Origin: Petrosia ficiformis
Taxonomy: Eukaryota > Porifera > Demospongiae > Haplosclerida > Petrosiidae
Assembly (NCBI GenBank): GCA_947044365.1
Contig: OX345647.1
Coordinates: forward strand, 4,942,010 to 5,006,009
Direction: 5' to 3'
DNA: 64,000 nucleotides
Below the pieces are notes generated by a model. That model was given only the letters and a program-made list of their open reading frames with translations. It was not told the DNA's origin and searched no databases. The translations under genes were made by a program, and so were the position numbers. Below, piece after piece: positions 46,165-58,962 of this stretch. Every line of letters begins with the position of its first letter. Within the stretch, counting starts at the first letter, position 1.

Positions 46165-49100
46165 ATGGATGGAAGATATGTTCTTTGCCTGGTCTCTTTG
46201 ATATGTGGATTGCATTGTGTATTGGGTATATCGGAACAATGTAAGGAACGTTGTGAAGACAATATATCTTTGCTTAAAAACACCACGACACCTCTGTCTG
46301 TAAGTATAATATATATATGTATATATTTGTGACTACATTTAGGCATAATTAATTGTAAATAAATAGTTATTAATAGCAAGTGTGTAATTGTTATTATCTT
46401 AGGACATTCAAGAGGCTTGTGCTACTGGTTGTCGTATGTCACAGCTGGATGTTCTTCTCACTTGGCCCTTGGTCACTGACAACAAAGCTTGTGTGCGATG
46501 TGAGCTAGTAATATTACATAAATAGTATGATTATACAATTATAATTATATATACAGTTATATATATATATATATAATATAATAATATATATATATCAGGT
46601 TTCATACAAGATGTTTTGTTAGAAAGGGGAAAGATTTGATCCTGTGGGGCACACTGCTCCTGGAGGTGTTGCCCAGGAATTTTTTAAAATTTGGGCGGCT
46701 GGTTGGGGACATTTCCCCTAAAACCACAACCTCCCTGCTGTACAAAACCCTGTATATATATGTGTGTGTATTATATATATATATTTTTTAAATATATATA
46801 TATATACATGTATATATATATATATATATATACATTATATGTATTATATATATAATTTATATATATATAATTATATATAATAACAAGATATATATAGAGA
46901 GAAAAGTATCCCTATGATTGCTTTGTGGTGTCCAGCATTCAAGTATCATGGCTAACTTTATGATGCCTGAAACACATCAGCCTATTATAGTTATTATTTT
47001 GATTATCTACTCTGTTTACCTTTTAAAGAACCTTGTAGAACTTTAAGAATATATTTCAGGTAGAATAGCTAGCTATTAGTTCCAGTTTCTACGTAAGCTA
47101 CACTGCTTTCTTTCTGCTTATCTGTAGAGCTTGAGCGACGTTCTTTTACGCGCCACGCCCATTAATTGACTGAGCCCCCAGGAATGATGTAACTTCCTTA
47201 ACTACGTATACAACGCATACTCACATAAGTGACACAAACATATAAATATATATATATATAGTTCGAACCCGTGGGAAAGCAATCATAAGGATGGCCCTAC
47301 GGGCCATAATAATATAGTTATGTATGTAATTATGTTCCAGTCATTATGGTTTAACACTTAGATTTGGTTTACAGTTATGGTATAGGGTTCAGGAGTAGTT
47401 CAGGGTTCAGGATTCTGATGGAGTTATATAATGTGAACCTGTTATTTAATAACTGAATCAGGATATATCGCCTAGCCACAACATTTATTCATGTTCATTT
47501 ATTAAATTGCTAATTATGTATTCATTCTATTAATGTGTTATTAAGTTAATTTTGGCATTAGACAATTATGTCTGATATTGATTCACACATGTAGCTACAC
47601 AGGAAATTATATAAAAAATAGGAAGTGTTTGTAGTTAGAGGATAATCATAGCTGCTAGCTTACTTCATACCGGTAATAATGCTATGTACTGTACCAGGAA
47701 CCCATATTGATGTTGACCAGAAAGCGGAACGGATTGCTTCCACTTTCTGGTCAATGTAAGTATGGGCTGTTGACTGTACTGTCAGCTTATCGTTACATGT
47801 ACGTGGAATACATAGTAGGTAATACCAATAATAGTACTACTAATAATAGTACTACTAATAATAGTACTACTAATAATAGTACTACTAATAATAGTACTAC
47901 TAATAATAGTACTAATAATAGTACCACTAATAATAGTACTACTAATAATAGTACTACCAATAATAGTACTACTAATAATAGTACTAATAATAGTACTACT
48001 AATAGTACTACTAATAATAGTACTACCAATAATAGTACTACTAATAATAGTACTACTAATAATAGTACTACTAATAATAGTACTACCAATAATAGTACTA
48101 CTAATAATAGTACTAATAATAGTACCACTAATAATAGTACTACTAATAATAGTACTACCAATAATAGTACTACTAATAATAGTACTAATAATAGTACTAC
48201 CAATAATAGTACTACTAATAATAGTACTACTAATAATAGTACTACTAATAATAGTACTACCAATAATAGTACTACTAATAATAGTACTACTAATAATAGT
48301 ACTACCAATAATAGTACTACTAATAATAGTACTACTAATAATAGTACTAATAATAGTACTAATAATAGTACCACTAATAATAGTACTAATAATAGTACTA
48401 GTACTAATAATCAGGGTTGGGCCAAGCCTTGAGCTTAAGCACAAGCTCAAGCCCCAGCTCATCTAATTTGAATTGGACTTAAGTCCAAGCTCAAGCCCTT
48501 GGTTAAAAGGCTTAAGTCCAAGCTCAAGCTCTTGGTTAAAAGGCTTAAGTCCAAGCTCAAGCCCTTGGTTAAAAGGCTTAAGTCCAAGCTCAAGCCCTTG
48601 ATTAAAAGGCTTAAGCACAAGCTCAAGCCCCAGCCCCAGCTCATCTAATTTGAATTGGACTTAAGTTTAAGCTCAAGCTCAAGCCCTTGGTTAAAAGGCT
48701 TAAGTCCAAGCTCAAGCCCTTGGTTAAAAGGCTTAAGTCCAAGCTCAAGCCCTTGGTTAAAAGGCTTAAGTCCAAGCTCAAGCCCTTGGTTAAAAGGCTT
48801 AAGTCCAAGCTCAAGCCCTTGGTTAAAAGGCTTAAGTCCAAGCTCAAGCCCTTGGTTAAAAGGCTTAAGTCCAAGCTCAAGCCCTTGGCTAAAAGGCTTA
48901 AGTCCAAGCTCAAGCCCTTGGTTAAAAGGCTTAAGTCCAAGCTCAAGCCCTTGGCTAAAAGGCTTAAGTCCAAGCTCAAGCCCTTGGTTAAAAGGCTTAA
49001 GTCCGAGCTCAAGCCTTTTCTTTGGACAGTTGGTAATAAACATTTACATGTATTTACAAGAAACCACATCACAATTAGATTTTATGAACATCAATTGTTC

Positions 49101-52100
49101 AAATGTTGAGTTACTTAGGCGACATCTGTCCGGTCAATAAATTTTACCCGCTATGCTGAACAAACTTTCGACTGCTGTTGATGACGCTGGAATGCCTAAT
49201 GCAGCTTCTGCAAGCTTTGAAAGAGAGGATAGTTTGTTTCTTCTTGACACCAAAAGTCTAATGGATTGGCTTTCATTTCTAAACAGTACTAATAGTACTA
49301 ATAGTACTAATAGTAGTACTACATGTGTATGTATTGTACAATGAAGTACATGTGCATTTGTACATGCTTTTAATTAATGCATGTGATAGTCATGTGATAT
49401 AGTCATGTGATATATCCATGTTTCAGTTTCATATACATGTATATTATATAAACATGTTGAACTGGAGGATCAGGTAACTACATGAGTACATGTACAATAA
49501 AACCTTGAGGACACTCTGAAATGAGGACACCCCTGTATTAAGGACACTTAAAATGTCCTAAACTGTGCTTTATAATATAAATTCACTGTTGAAATATGGA
49601 CACCCCTGTAATCAGGGCACTTATATTTGTCCCAAATCCCAAGGGTGTCTGGAATAGATTATAAACTAGTGTGTTGCTAACTTACTAATATAGTATAGTA
49701 TAGTATAGTATTCATTTGTTTTCTTCATTTATATTTATTTCAGCTTGTATTGAAGGATATAATGATACATTTGATGAACAGCTGGCCTGCTCCATTGGTT
49801 GTAATGTAACTATTAGCTGTGAATTCTCTGAAAATAATCAAGTAATCTATTGGGACAATTCTTAAATCAACATTTTTATTCATATCTATCTGTCTAGTAT
49901 ATATGTACATCTTGTTTCCATCTGTTCATTCCTTTATCCACGCTTTGTTCATCCACCCACCCATCTACATGTACATATAATTTAGAACAGGTATATACAT
50001 GTATATACCATCATTCATCCACACTTACTGTCCATTCATCCATCAGTCTATCCTTCTGTCCACCCACTAGTCATCTACAATCCATTCATCTATCCATCCA
50101 TCCATCCATTTCATCCATCCATCCATCCATTCATCCATCCATCCATCCATCCATTCATCCATCCATCCATCCGTCCATCCATCCATCCATCCATCCATCC
50201 ATCCATCCATCCATCCATTCATCCATCCATCCATCCATCCATCCATCCATACATTCATCCATACATCTGTTGAACCATCTCTCTAATAATCTAAATATCT
50301 GCTTACTGTACAGTTTGTATACACTTCATAATTAAACTCCCTACTAATGACTACACAGTATCTAAATAATAGAGATTATATATATTTTACTTTCACTATC
50401 TTGAGTACTACCTGTATACTACATGTAATGAATGAATTGCTCACCAGCTGTTCCCATTGTTAGACATTAAGGTCTATTTTCATCACTCTTGTCCTGCTCC
50501 CCATATACATTGTATATGGTTCAGTTTCAATTTACCAGACATTCACTAAATTTATCAGACAATGTCCTGTATATTGTTGATTTTGTTGCTAAGATACTAT
50601 CCCAATCTTTTTGCCATGGTTTTTCAGTTTTGATATCCGTACATGCTCTGTCAAAATATTATTTTATTTTTTTAATGTTGGATTCAAGGTGCATTTACAC
50701 ATTCATACAAGTGTGAATGTTTGAGAGTAAATAATCCATGAATCCACTATCTGTTCATTTTAGTCTCTCTAACTTTATTTTATTCATATAGGAAATTTTT
50801 CCTCAGGAATCTTTTTTCGCCTACGTTTATCAAACTATCACATTGCCTTTTGTATCTCGTACTTCAAAAGATAGTGGTGATTTGGTAGAAATAGATGCAT
50901 TTACTATTGATAGTGTTCCTGTAAGTAATGATGTCCTTTAACTGACTATGCATCTACATATTATCTATTTCTATATCTACATGTATGCATTCATCTATTT
51001 ATATATTTATCTGTGGAAATAACGAGCCAACTGTCGGACATTTTGACCTATATTCACCATTCTTGTCCTGCTTCCATATACTTTGTATATATACAACTCA
51101 GTTTCAATTTACCAGACATTCACTAGATTTATCAGACAATGTCCTGCATGACTGGCTGTTTCCACACCACTGTCTATAAAGATCATATTTGGGTTTACTG
51201 GAATACATACATGTACATGTATATATCTATCTATATATCTATTTGTGTTCACATGTAATCTCAACTACTTTAGGATTCCGATGGATATCAAGCAAAGCAG
51301 ACGATTGTCTATATACTCGGCTCGAGTACTAATGATGAATCAGGTACATGTACATACATGTACATGTAATTATCTAGTGAAGTAGACCCTCCCACTTTTT
51401 GATAATCTAATAGTGTAGGAAGGGTCTAGAAGTGAGTCTTCTTGCTGTCCCATTGGAATGTGGGGCAGTGTATCATGTTTTTAAGTGGTAACATTCATAT
51501 GTGACCGTGGATGCGAAAATCAGTCATTTGTAAAATATGAATTTTGTCAAACACTAATGTTTAAATGCTCATTATTCGGTGATTTTGCACAGTTAGCCAA
51601 TATAATCTCATAGACAAGAAGAGCAACTATTGCTCTACCTATATTCCAGGTTTAGTAAGCTGCCTGTGTAAAATAGCTGAGAAACAAGCATTTGAATATA
51701 AGCATTTGACAAAATTCTTGCTTTACAAATGACTGATTTTCACATCCATGGTCACATATGGTAATTATGATATACATTATACATACATGTTTATAATTAT
51801 ATACATCAATAAACAGTCACAGAAACTACTCATATTCAAGTTGTCATAAGATCATACAACAATGTATTCATAATTATAGTACTGCTATTTAACAATTCAT
51901 TACTGGTATACTTTGTACATAAAGAAAATTTAGAAAACATTCAAAAACCACGATGACCAGCTGTGAACCCTAGCCATCTGTTCTTAACCACTAAGCCACT
52001 AGAGCTACATGTTGGCAGGAGAGCAAGTGTGGATACTGATTAAAATACAAGCATAAATATTATAAAGGTCATTCACATTCACCTTGTCCTCAGAAAAATG

Positions 52101-53505
52101 TTCATAACTTTAGTTTGGAATGACCAACAATCTTTTTACCTGCACCAATTTCATATAATTATCCTTCCCGCTCTTTTTTGTGTATGTCAAATTTCAATCC
52201 ATTGCTTCATTATTGAGTTACAGTATAATCATGTATTAACCTTATGATATTAAACTATACACTATATTACATATAAAGTTATCACATCCTAATTTTGAGG
52301 ACATAGTGAATGTGAACAGACTTTAGCTAGTTTCGCAAGCCAGACTCCACCCTTAATAATTAGTGAAACTATTATTTAACTACCCCTTTCAGTAATGAGT
52401 TATAAATGAAGTTCACAATTTAGCAAACATATTATGTGACCTCATTGACACTTTCCCACCAAATAGTTTCATTCAAATGGTTACCTTTAATCGCCTCTCA
52501 TTCTGCCATTTTTTACATCAATGAAATTCAGTATCTAAGAAGCCTAATAATAGTTCTTCCTGGATACTAAATTACAATGAGTTCCTGTACAAAATGGAAG
52601 AATGGCGAGCAAGTGAAGATGAAAATTACTTTTACTTTTGTTTAAAACTGTCCCTTTTCACATATTATGTTTCTCATCAGAGGTATCCACAGAAAACACT
52701 TCACAAGAGAGCACATTACTGTATGCTAGCTCTCATTGCTTCTGGATGATCCTTCATGTAATATACATTGCGGTCATCGTTGCGTCTTTAGTGCTGTGTT
52801 TCTGTATGTTCGTGGGGAATCCTGAACGTCAGCTGGACACAGATGAGAAAGAAAGAGTTCGAGATGCTGTTGTAAGTTAGATTATGTTGCTAAAATAATG
52901 GATTTGTTAATGCTATAGTGGACAGTTTCTACTATATAGAAACTGTTCTCTATTATACCATACCACTTACAACGTCAACTTAATTGCCTAATTATAACTA
53001 CAAATAGTAACAAAACCACAACCCATCTACTATTACATGTAAGAAACAGCCCTTATCAAGTTGACTCTAGTGTTGTTTTAGTTTGACAATAATCACCACT
53101 TTTAGTTATAGTATGCATAGTTTATCACAGTTAATTAACTAAAACAATTTTAGGCTAACTAAAAGGGTTTTAGTTAACTAACTAAGTGCCCATTATTGAC
53201 CATTAGTTAGTTATAGTAGACCTTAGTTGTAATTTAGTTAACCAAAAGTTACTAAAAGGGGTTTTAGTTATAGTTGTACACATGTAGCTATAGTTAACAC
53301 TAACTGACTACCCTTATTGGTATCTAGGTGTTTCTTTCCTGGAAACCTTTTCAAGTTTGTTTCTTGTAAATGATTCTCAGTCATGTATATTTCTCTAATT
53401 AATGCCCTAAAGGAACCTTACCCTCCAACCAAAGTTCCAGTCAATGCTTATAATATACCCATCAAAATGGGTTTGAATGGCAACGAAGACAAACTACGCT
53501 GTTGA
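46165..53505 (+). CDS. TMEM59-like type I membrane protein
   Basis: Exons: 46165-46299, 46403-46499, 49744-49841, 50792-50920, 51274-51343, 52681-52871, 53413-53505 (TGA), phase-consistent, 270 aa. A signal peptide ([15 protein letters not shown]) leads into paired Cys motifs, CKERC...CATGC and [19 protein letters not shown]. The second matches TMEM59 (CTEAYSQSDEQYACHLGC). A hydrophobic segment near residue 205 ([20 protein letters not shown]) is the single membrane span, followed by a tail of about 50 residues ending NGNEDKLRC. In mammals TMEM59 is a Golgi/endosome protein affecting glycosylation of other membrane proteins and autophagy. I see no certain ATG16L1-binding motif, and function is inferred only from the luminal Cys pattern. 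Start: the only ATG before a signal peptide, 224 bp from the HOOK start. Confidence 0.8.
46903..47312. repeat. Element F copy 2 (opposite orientation)
   Basis: Begins ATCCCTATGATTGCTTTGTG and ends GAAAGCAATCATAAGGATGG. The interior is the reverse complement of 41,156-41,611, with a much shorter TA tract (about 47,245-47,262). It lies in intron 2 of the TMEM59-like gene. Confidence 0.88.
47820..48412. repeat. Minisatellite of AATAGTACTACT 12-mers
   Basis: About 590 bp of 12-nt units (AATAGTACTACT with AATAGTACTACC and 9-nt AATAGTACT variants). Open in three frames on both strands for that reason, so the long Asn/Ser/Thr and Val/Leu open frames are not treated as genes. It lies in intron 2 of the TMEM59-like gene. 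Confidence 0.95.
48420..49015. repeat. Minisatellite, 33-bp unit (GGCTTAAGTCCAAGCTCAAG)
   Basis: About 16-17 tandem units of 33 bp, highly uniform in the distal array (48,670-49,010). The unit is a multiple of three without stops in several frames, so it produces 11-residue repeat open frames on both strands. AAGCTCAAG and CTTGAGCTT words recur and could pair locally. Confidence 0.95.
50040..50275. repeat. (ATCC)n microsatellite
   Basis: CATCCATCC tract in intron 3 of the TMEM59-like gene. A dispersed repeat, about 50,445-50,585, follows (GTCCTGCTCCCCATATAC), with relatives at about 51,010-51,180 and 14,080-14,180. Confidence 0.92.
51497..51764. repeat. Inverted-repeat element (TATGTGACCGTGGATG ends)
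   Basis: Left end TATGTGACCGTGGATGCGAA and right end ATCCATGGTCACATATGG are complementary, and the pairing extends inward (ATCAGTCATTTGTAAA...TTTACAAATGACTGAT), giving about 40-bp arms with mismatches. Non-coding; intron 5 of the TMEM59-like gene. Confidence 0.83.
51950..52030 (-). repeat. Possible tRNA-derived SINE fragment
   Basis: Read on the minus strand: CTCTAGTGGCTTAGTGGTTA, then AGAACAGATGG and CTAGGGTTCACAGCTGG. TGGCTTAGTGG matches a Pol III A box, and GGGTTCACAGC resembles a weak B box about 30 nt on. It does not fold as a clean tRNA, so it is called a SINE head, not a tRNA gene. Confidence 0.4.
52071..52320. repeat. MITE-A copy
   Basis: Bounded by CATTCACATTCACCTTGTCC and GAGGACATAGTGAATGTGAA, with the core ATGATATTAAACTATACACT. 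It is the cleanest complete member together with 63,676-63,910. Intron 5 of the TMEM59-like gene. Confidence 0.85.
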
Positions 53506-53989
53506 AGGGGTTCTTTCAACCATACATCAACTAAATAATGATCTTGCTTAGGCCGTAATTATATACATTAACAATCATATGTAATTTTTTTTTGGCTATA
53601 CTATATACATCAATTCATATATAATTTAGTTATAACCAACTCATGTATACATTACATGTATACGCATGTTTCAGTACGCACCTTTTTATTTCATCATAAG
53701 CGTTTACAAACATTTTGTATTATTTTAGGCTGTATTTCATATAGTTATACAAACTTCATATTTACAGTTTTCAGTTTACACTTTTTGCTGTTCATTTCAA
53801 TATTACTTTGTGTTCAATTTTTTCTGTATAATTTGTGCTCTACTCGCAACATTTTCAATGTGTATAAAATTTAATTTAAATAATTTTTCTTTTACAAGTC
53901 ACAGAAAGAAATCAAAACACTTTAATCATGAGTAGATGGTATCTGTGAAGAAAGAACAGAGAATCATTAGTGCATACGTGAAAAGACTT

Positions 53990-54745
53990 ATGTATATGTA
54001 CAATAATGTAACAGTGGCTAGAGTACCTGACTTTATAGCCTATGTACATGTACAATAATAATGTAACAGTGGCTAGAGTACATGACTTTATACCCTATGT
54101 ACATGTACAATAATAATGTAACAGTGGCTAGAGTACATGACTTTATAGCCTGTGTACATGTACAATAATAATGTAACAGTGGCTAGAGTACATGACTTTA
54201 TAGCCTGTGTACATGTACAATAATAATGTAACAGTGGCTAGAGTACCTGACTTTATAGCCTGTGTACATGTACAATAATAATGTAACAGTGGCTAGAGTA
54301 CCTGACTTTATAGCCTGTGTACATGTACAATAACAATGTAACAGTGGCTAGAGTACATGACTTTATAGCCTATGTACATGTACAATAACAATGTAACAGT
54401 GGCTAGAGTACATGACTTTATAGCCTGTGTACATGTACAATAATAATGTAACAGTGGCTAGAGTACATGCCTTTATAGCCTGTGTACATGTACAATAACA
54501 ATGTAACAGTGGCTAGAGTACCTGACTTTATAGCCTATGTACATGTACAATAACAATGTAACAGTGGCTAGAGTACCTGACTTTATAGCCTGTGTACATG
54601 TACAATAATAATGTAACAGTGGCTAGAGTACCTGACTTTATACCCTATGTACATGTACAATAATAATGTAACAGTGGCTAGAGTACCTGACTTTATAGCC
54701 TATGTACCTGTACAATAATAATGTAACAGTGGCTAGAGCACCAGG
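53990..54745. repeat. Minisatellite, 55-bp unit (GTAACAGTGGCTAGAGTACC)
   Basis: About 13 tandem copies of a 55-bp unit ending in GTACATGTACAATAATAAT, with small differences (ACCTGAC/ACATGAC, TATGTAC/TGTGTAC). Followed at 54,800-54,900 by two copies of CCTTGGGGCAGGCACACAGC. Intergenic between the TMEM59-like and RPS28 genes. The rest of 53,506-55,157 has no supported gene. Confidence 0.95.
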
Positions 54746-55157
54746 CATACTATAACTGTAGTTATACTAAAACAACACTACAGTCACTGAAGCCATCGAT
54801 CCTTGGGGCAGGCACACAGCCTTTGACCACACTACTCTACAGTCAAGCAAGGTGGTCATCAATCCTTGGGGCAGGCACACAGCCTTTGACCACACTACTA
54901 AAGGGTAGGATACAACATATATTGATAAACAACAAGAGGACGTGAGGAGCAGTAATACATCACATAGAAGCCTTGTGACTGAAGGAATGGGGAATATAGA
55001 CAACCAGGTTCCCAAAACGTTCGTTAGTGACTATATGGTCTACACATAATTGATTTTAAAGACAGCAGTTCCAAGAAGGGTATTCATTGCTTTTAAGAAA
55101 GGTTCCAATTCCTCGAAAAAGTCTGATACTACCCTTAGTATAGTATAAATACCTGGA

Positions 55158-55616
<459 letters not shown>

Positions 55617-55704
55617 CTTGATCACAAAGTCAAAAGAGAGAACACGTGGTAATAGCAAATTAATAATTGCGCATGCGCACATAGAATTTACTGCATAATT
55701 TGCT
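55617..55704. promoter_or_regulatory. RPS28 / glycosidase bidirectional promoter with NRF1-like palindrome
   Basis: The 88-bp spacer contains TGCGCATGCGCA at 55,668-55,679, a perfect palindrome fitting the NRF1 consensus (YGCGCAYGCGCR), and an E-box CACGTG at 55,643-55,648. In this AT-rich window both stand out. NRF1-type sites are common in animal housekeeping and bidirectional promoters; use here is inferred. Confidence 0.65.
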
Positions 55705-58115
55705 ATGGACATGTATATGTATCTATGTATATCCGTTTATTTTCTACTTATAGGCAAAGATGTTCTTTCTGCACCTGTCAAAGGTCCAGTTGAGAATATG
55801 GAAGTGAAAATAAACGAGAAAACAGGAGGTTTTCAGCTCTACTTGTCTGATAAGTTGTGGTTTAACAGTGCCGACTTATGGGTACATAACAATGGAAGGT
55901 GGTTAACCACTCAAGACAAGTCACTAGTTCTTGTGGATAAATCTAGTTTTTCAGGTAGATTAGACTGGGGTCCAATGGAAGTTACAAACTTCGAATGGAA
56001 GAGTAGTGATGGATCGTTCCATTTTTCAACATACACAGTTGTATTCCAAGACGTTCCAGCTGTCATATTTGGTCAACGGTGGGATGATGGCGGTACTCAT
56101 ACAAACACTACTTCTCGAGACGTCATCTCTCTGTGGCCCACTTTCAAAATAGAAGACATGAAAGATGTGGAGAGAGGATACATGACTTATTCAGGAAACT
56201 TTGCAGTTGCAGTTGAAATCGAAAAAATTAGTTCATCAAACTCCATTTATAGTAATATTGATGGTGGTTTGCCGTTAATTATTTATGATTCGGATATGAA
56301 AAACACAATTGTCATATCGCCTCAAAATACATTCATGTCTGCTACACAAACCTCGTTTCTACCTGATGGATATGACTCACCAATATTTGGGCTAGGAATT
56401 GTATCGGCTGTAGACACAGTACCTAAAGGGTACGAAATGGAGACACTTGTGGTAGCTGGTGAGAATATAACTGGGACTATGGAGAAGTGGGGGAAACTAT
56501 TGAGAATCAGGTACAAGAAAGAGGATCATTATCGTCTTGCTGATTTCACTATTAATTACCTAGGATACTATACAGATAATGGTGCTTGTTATTACTATCA
56601 TACTGGTGAGTATGATAATTATGAGGATGCACTCATCGCTGTTAAAGAAAATGGTTTGAAAAGTGGTATCCCTCATCGGTATGTACAATTGGACTCATGG
56701 TGGTATTATAAAGGTGAAGTGGGTGGAGTTAAAAATTGGACTGCTAAGCCTAGTGTATTCCCACATGGCATATGGTACTTCTCTAATAAAACTGATTGGC
56801 CCATTGTTGCACATAATCGCTACTGGTCCAATAATACAGACTATGCTAAACAAAATGGCGGCATTTTCAACTTCATTATTGATGAGGATGGCTATGCTCT
56901 TCCTGTTGATGCTGAGTTCTGGAGGTATCTCCTTTCAACAGCAAAAGATGAGTGGAATTTAAAGGTCTATGAGCAGGACTGGTTAGACAATGAATATTCT
57001 AATCTTAATGAGCTAACTGCTGATTTGAATCTTGGACAAATGTGGTTACTGCAGATGGGTGAGGCTGCAGAAGAGCTTGGTTTGACTATACAGTACTGTA
57101 TGCCCTGGCCTAGACATATTTTACAAAGTGTTATGATTCCAACTGTTACACAAATCAGAGCGAGTGATGACTATCGTCCTGGTAACATGAACTGGCGACT
57201 TGGAGACACCACAATAATGGCACATGCTTTGGGTCTAGCTGCTTTCAAAGATGATTTCCACACAGTGTCCAATGAATCAAACTGTAGGTTTAACCCAGAG
57301 CCCTATCCTGCTCTTGAAACATATGTTGCTGCTCTTAGTGGTGGTCCTGTGGGTCCTAGTGACACAGCAAAAAGTTTTAATAAGACACTTATATTGGCTA
57401 CCTGTATGGCTGATGGTCGGTTACTCAAACCCTCTCGACCTGCCGTGTCACTGGATTCTACTGTACTCTATCGTGCATTTGGTGAGGGAGGACCTAATGG
57501 AGATGTAGTTGCTTCATACAGTGAGGTGAGTGCTTTAAATTTATATTACATTTCATGACCTCGTAGTTTCTATTTATAGTACAACATATTTATGTTAATT
57601 CCTTGCAGATCTCTGGTCTCACATGGTACTATATATTAGCTGCTGATTTGCAAGACAAGTATGATATGTCACTCACCGAGCTACCTCCATCTCGTTCAGT
57701 GAAACCGAAAACCTCGTTTCCTGAATCCATTGCTTTCAGATACAACTTACGTGGTACAGTATCTGATACAGTATTTGACGTAACTAAAATATCCAGCAAC
57801 AAGGATAATTTATCTATTAAAGAATGTGGTCGAGATGATTTTCAGTACTGGTCAATTGCCCCTGTTTTACCAATAGTAAATGCTGCATTGTTAGGAGAGC
57901 TAGATAAAGTCGTGAACATAGCAGAGCAAAGAATTTTGACTGTTATTTTATATGGTGATGCTTATGTTGTTAAACTCAGAGGAGCCCCTGGAGAAAGGGT
58001 GACCATGTGGTCATATGGAATTAAGAAAAACTCCGTACAGACCATCACTTGTACAATTGCTGCTGATGGTATGAGCACTTTAGCCATTACTAATGATGGT
58101 GTTCTCAACTGCTGA
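55705..58115 (+). CDS. Secreted GH36 / raffinose-synthase-like glycoside hydrolase (copy 1)
   Basis: Two exons, 55705-57525 and 57609-58115 (stop TGA), phase 0, 775 aa. A signal peptide (YLCISVYFLLIGKDVLSAP) suggests secretion. The order is an N-terminal beta domain (to about residue 260), a TIM-barrel core and a C-terminal beta domain. Catalytic candidates by analogy to clan GH-D: Asp425 in KVYEQDWL (nucleophile position) and Asp488/Asp489 in RASDDYRPGN, which resembles RASDDFYP/RASEDFYP of plant raffinose synthases and Sip1 alpha-galactosidases. Other marks are YVQLDSWWYYKG (Asp330) and YTDNGACYYY. There are many NxS/T sites. Substrate is unknown; an alpha-galactoside is a reasonable guess. 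In-frame ATGs also lie at 55711 and 55717. Confidence 0.72.
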
Positions 58116-58197
58116 AAAACCACCAAATGTTTTTTTCTTTTTCAGGGTTTTCTGACAATGTTCCTTATACATAATAATGCTGTTTTATGATAAGACA

Positions 58198-58203
58198 AAT
58201 AAA
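58198..58203 (+). terminator. Polyadenylation signal, glycosidase copy 1
   Basis: AATAAA 83 nt after the stop codon of the plus-strand glycosidase. Confidence 0.5.
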
Positions 58204-58261
58204 AGTTACAAATTGATAGCAATATGATTGATAATAATTTGATACCGTTGATTCATAATAC

Positions 58262-58540
58262 AAGTAGAGCTGGAAATCAGCTGAGATTCCAAAATCGATT
58301 ATCATTAACTTCGAATCGATTAAAATCAACGGAAGTAATTAGTCAATCAATGCAGGAAACTGCTCCCATTTGATGATCAGAAAGGCTTCCTGTCACTTCC
58401 ATATTGTACATTATTTTCTCTTGCATACATCAAAAGTATGCCTTTTGAAATAATTAGCATAATCGATATCACAGACTTAAATCGATAATCAGAAGAATTT
58501 TCAATATTGATTGATTAATCGTCCCAGCCCTAATCATTAG
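58262..58540. repeat. hAT-like MITE between the two glycosidase genes
   Basis: Starts near TAGAGCTGGAAATCAGCTGA and ends TTGATTAATCGTCCCAGCCCTA. The AGGGCTGGGACGATTAATC-type end is typical of hAT-derived short elements. The right end is well kept, the left degraded. The spacer between the two genes (58,116-58,962) holds nothing else I can name. Confidence 0.55.
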
Positions 58541-58962
58541 CAATTGGCACAATATGATTATAGTGTACTTTATCATGAACCATATGCATCTAAGTATAAT
58601 ACACAATGTAATTATAATCATGATAGGTTTTCACTCAGTCTTGTCTTGTGTTCTACACTATAAATTACGTTTGAGCTGACTAAGCCATTTGGAATGAAGT
58701 ACAAATTAGTGCTTTTGTTGGTCAGTGTGTGTCCATGGATATACGTTATGAATATTGGTTTTTTGCTTTTTTCATGTGACTTTTCTATGCATTCTCTGAT
58801 TAATTGAAGTTTATGTACAACAATTACAAATTCATTTATATTACTGATTCATATCTCATTGATAGCAATTGGCAAATAATAAAAGCAAGATTCATATAGC
58901 AAATGACAATACATATCAACTTATAACAATACATGTATATTGGCATTAATTTTGCTTCAAAG

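Noticed and set aside
47707..48462. Asn/Ser/Thr-repeat and Val/Leu-repeat open frames
   Set aside because: 12-bp minisatellite within an intron, open on both strands; no splice or family support.
48641..49140. Eleven-residue repeat protein ([11 protein letters not shown] or [11 protein letters not shown] units)
   Set aside because: 33-bp minisatellite whose unit length preserves every frame; it lies inside the TMEM59-like intron.
53656..53874. 72-codon hydrophobic open frame on the plus strand
   Set aside because: AT-rich sequence with no family resemblance, after the TMEM59-like stop codon.
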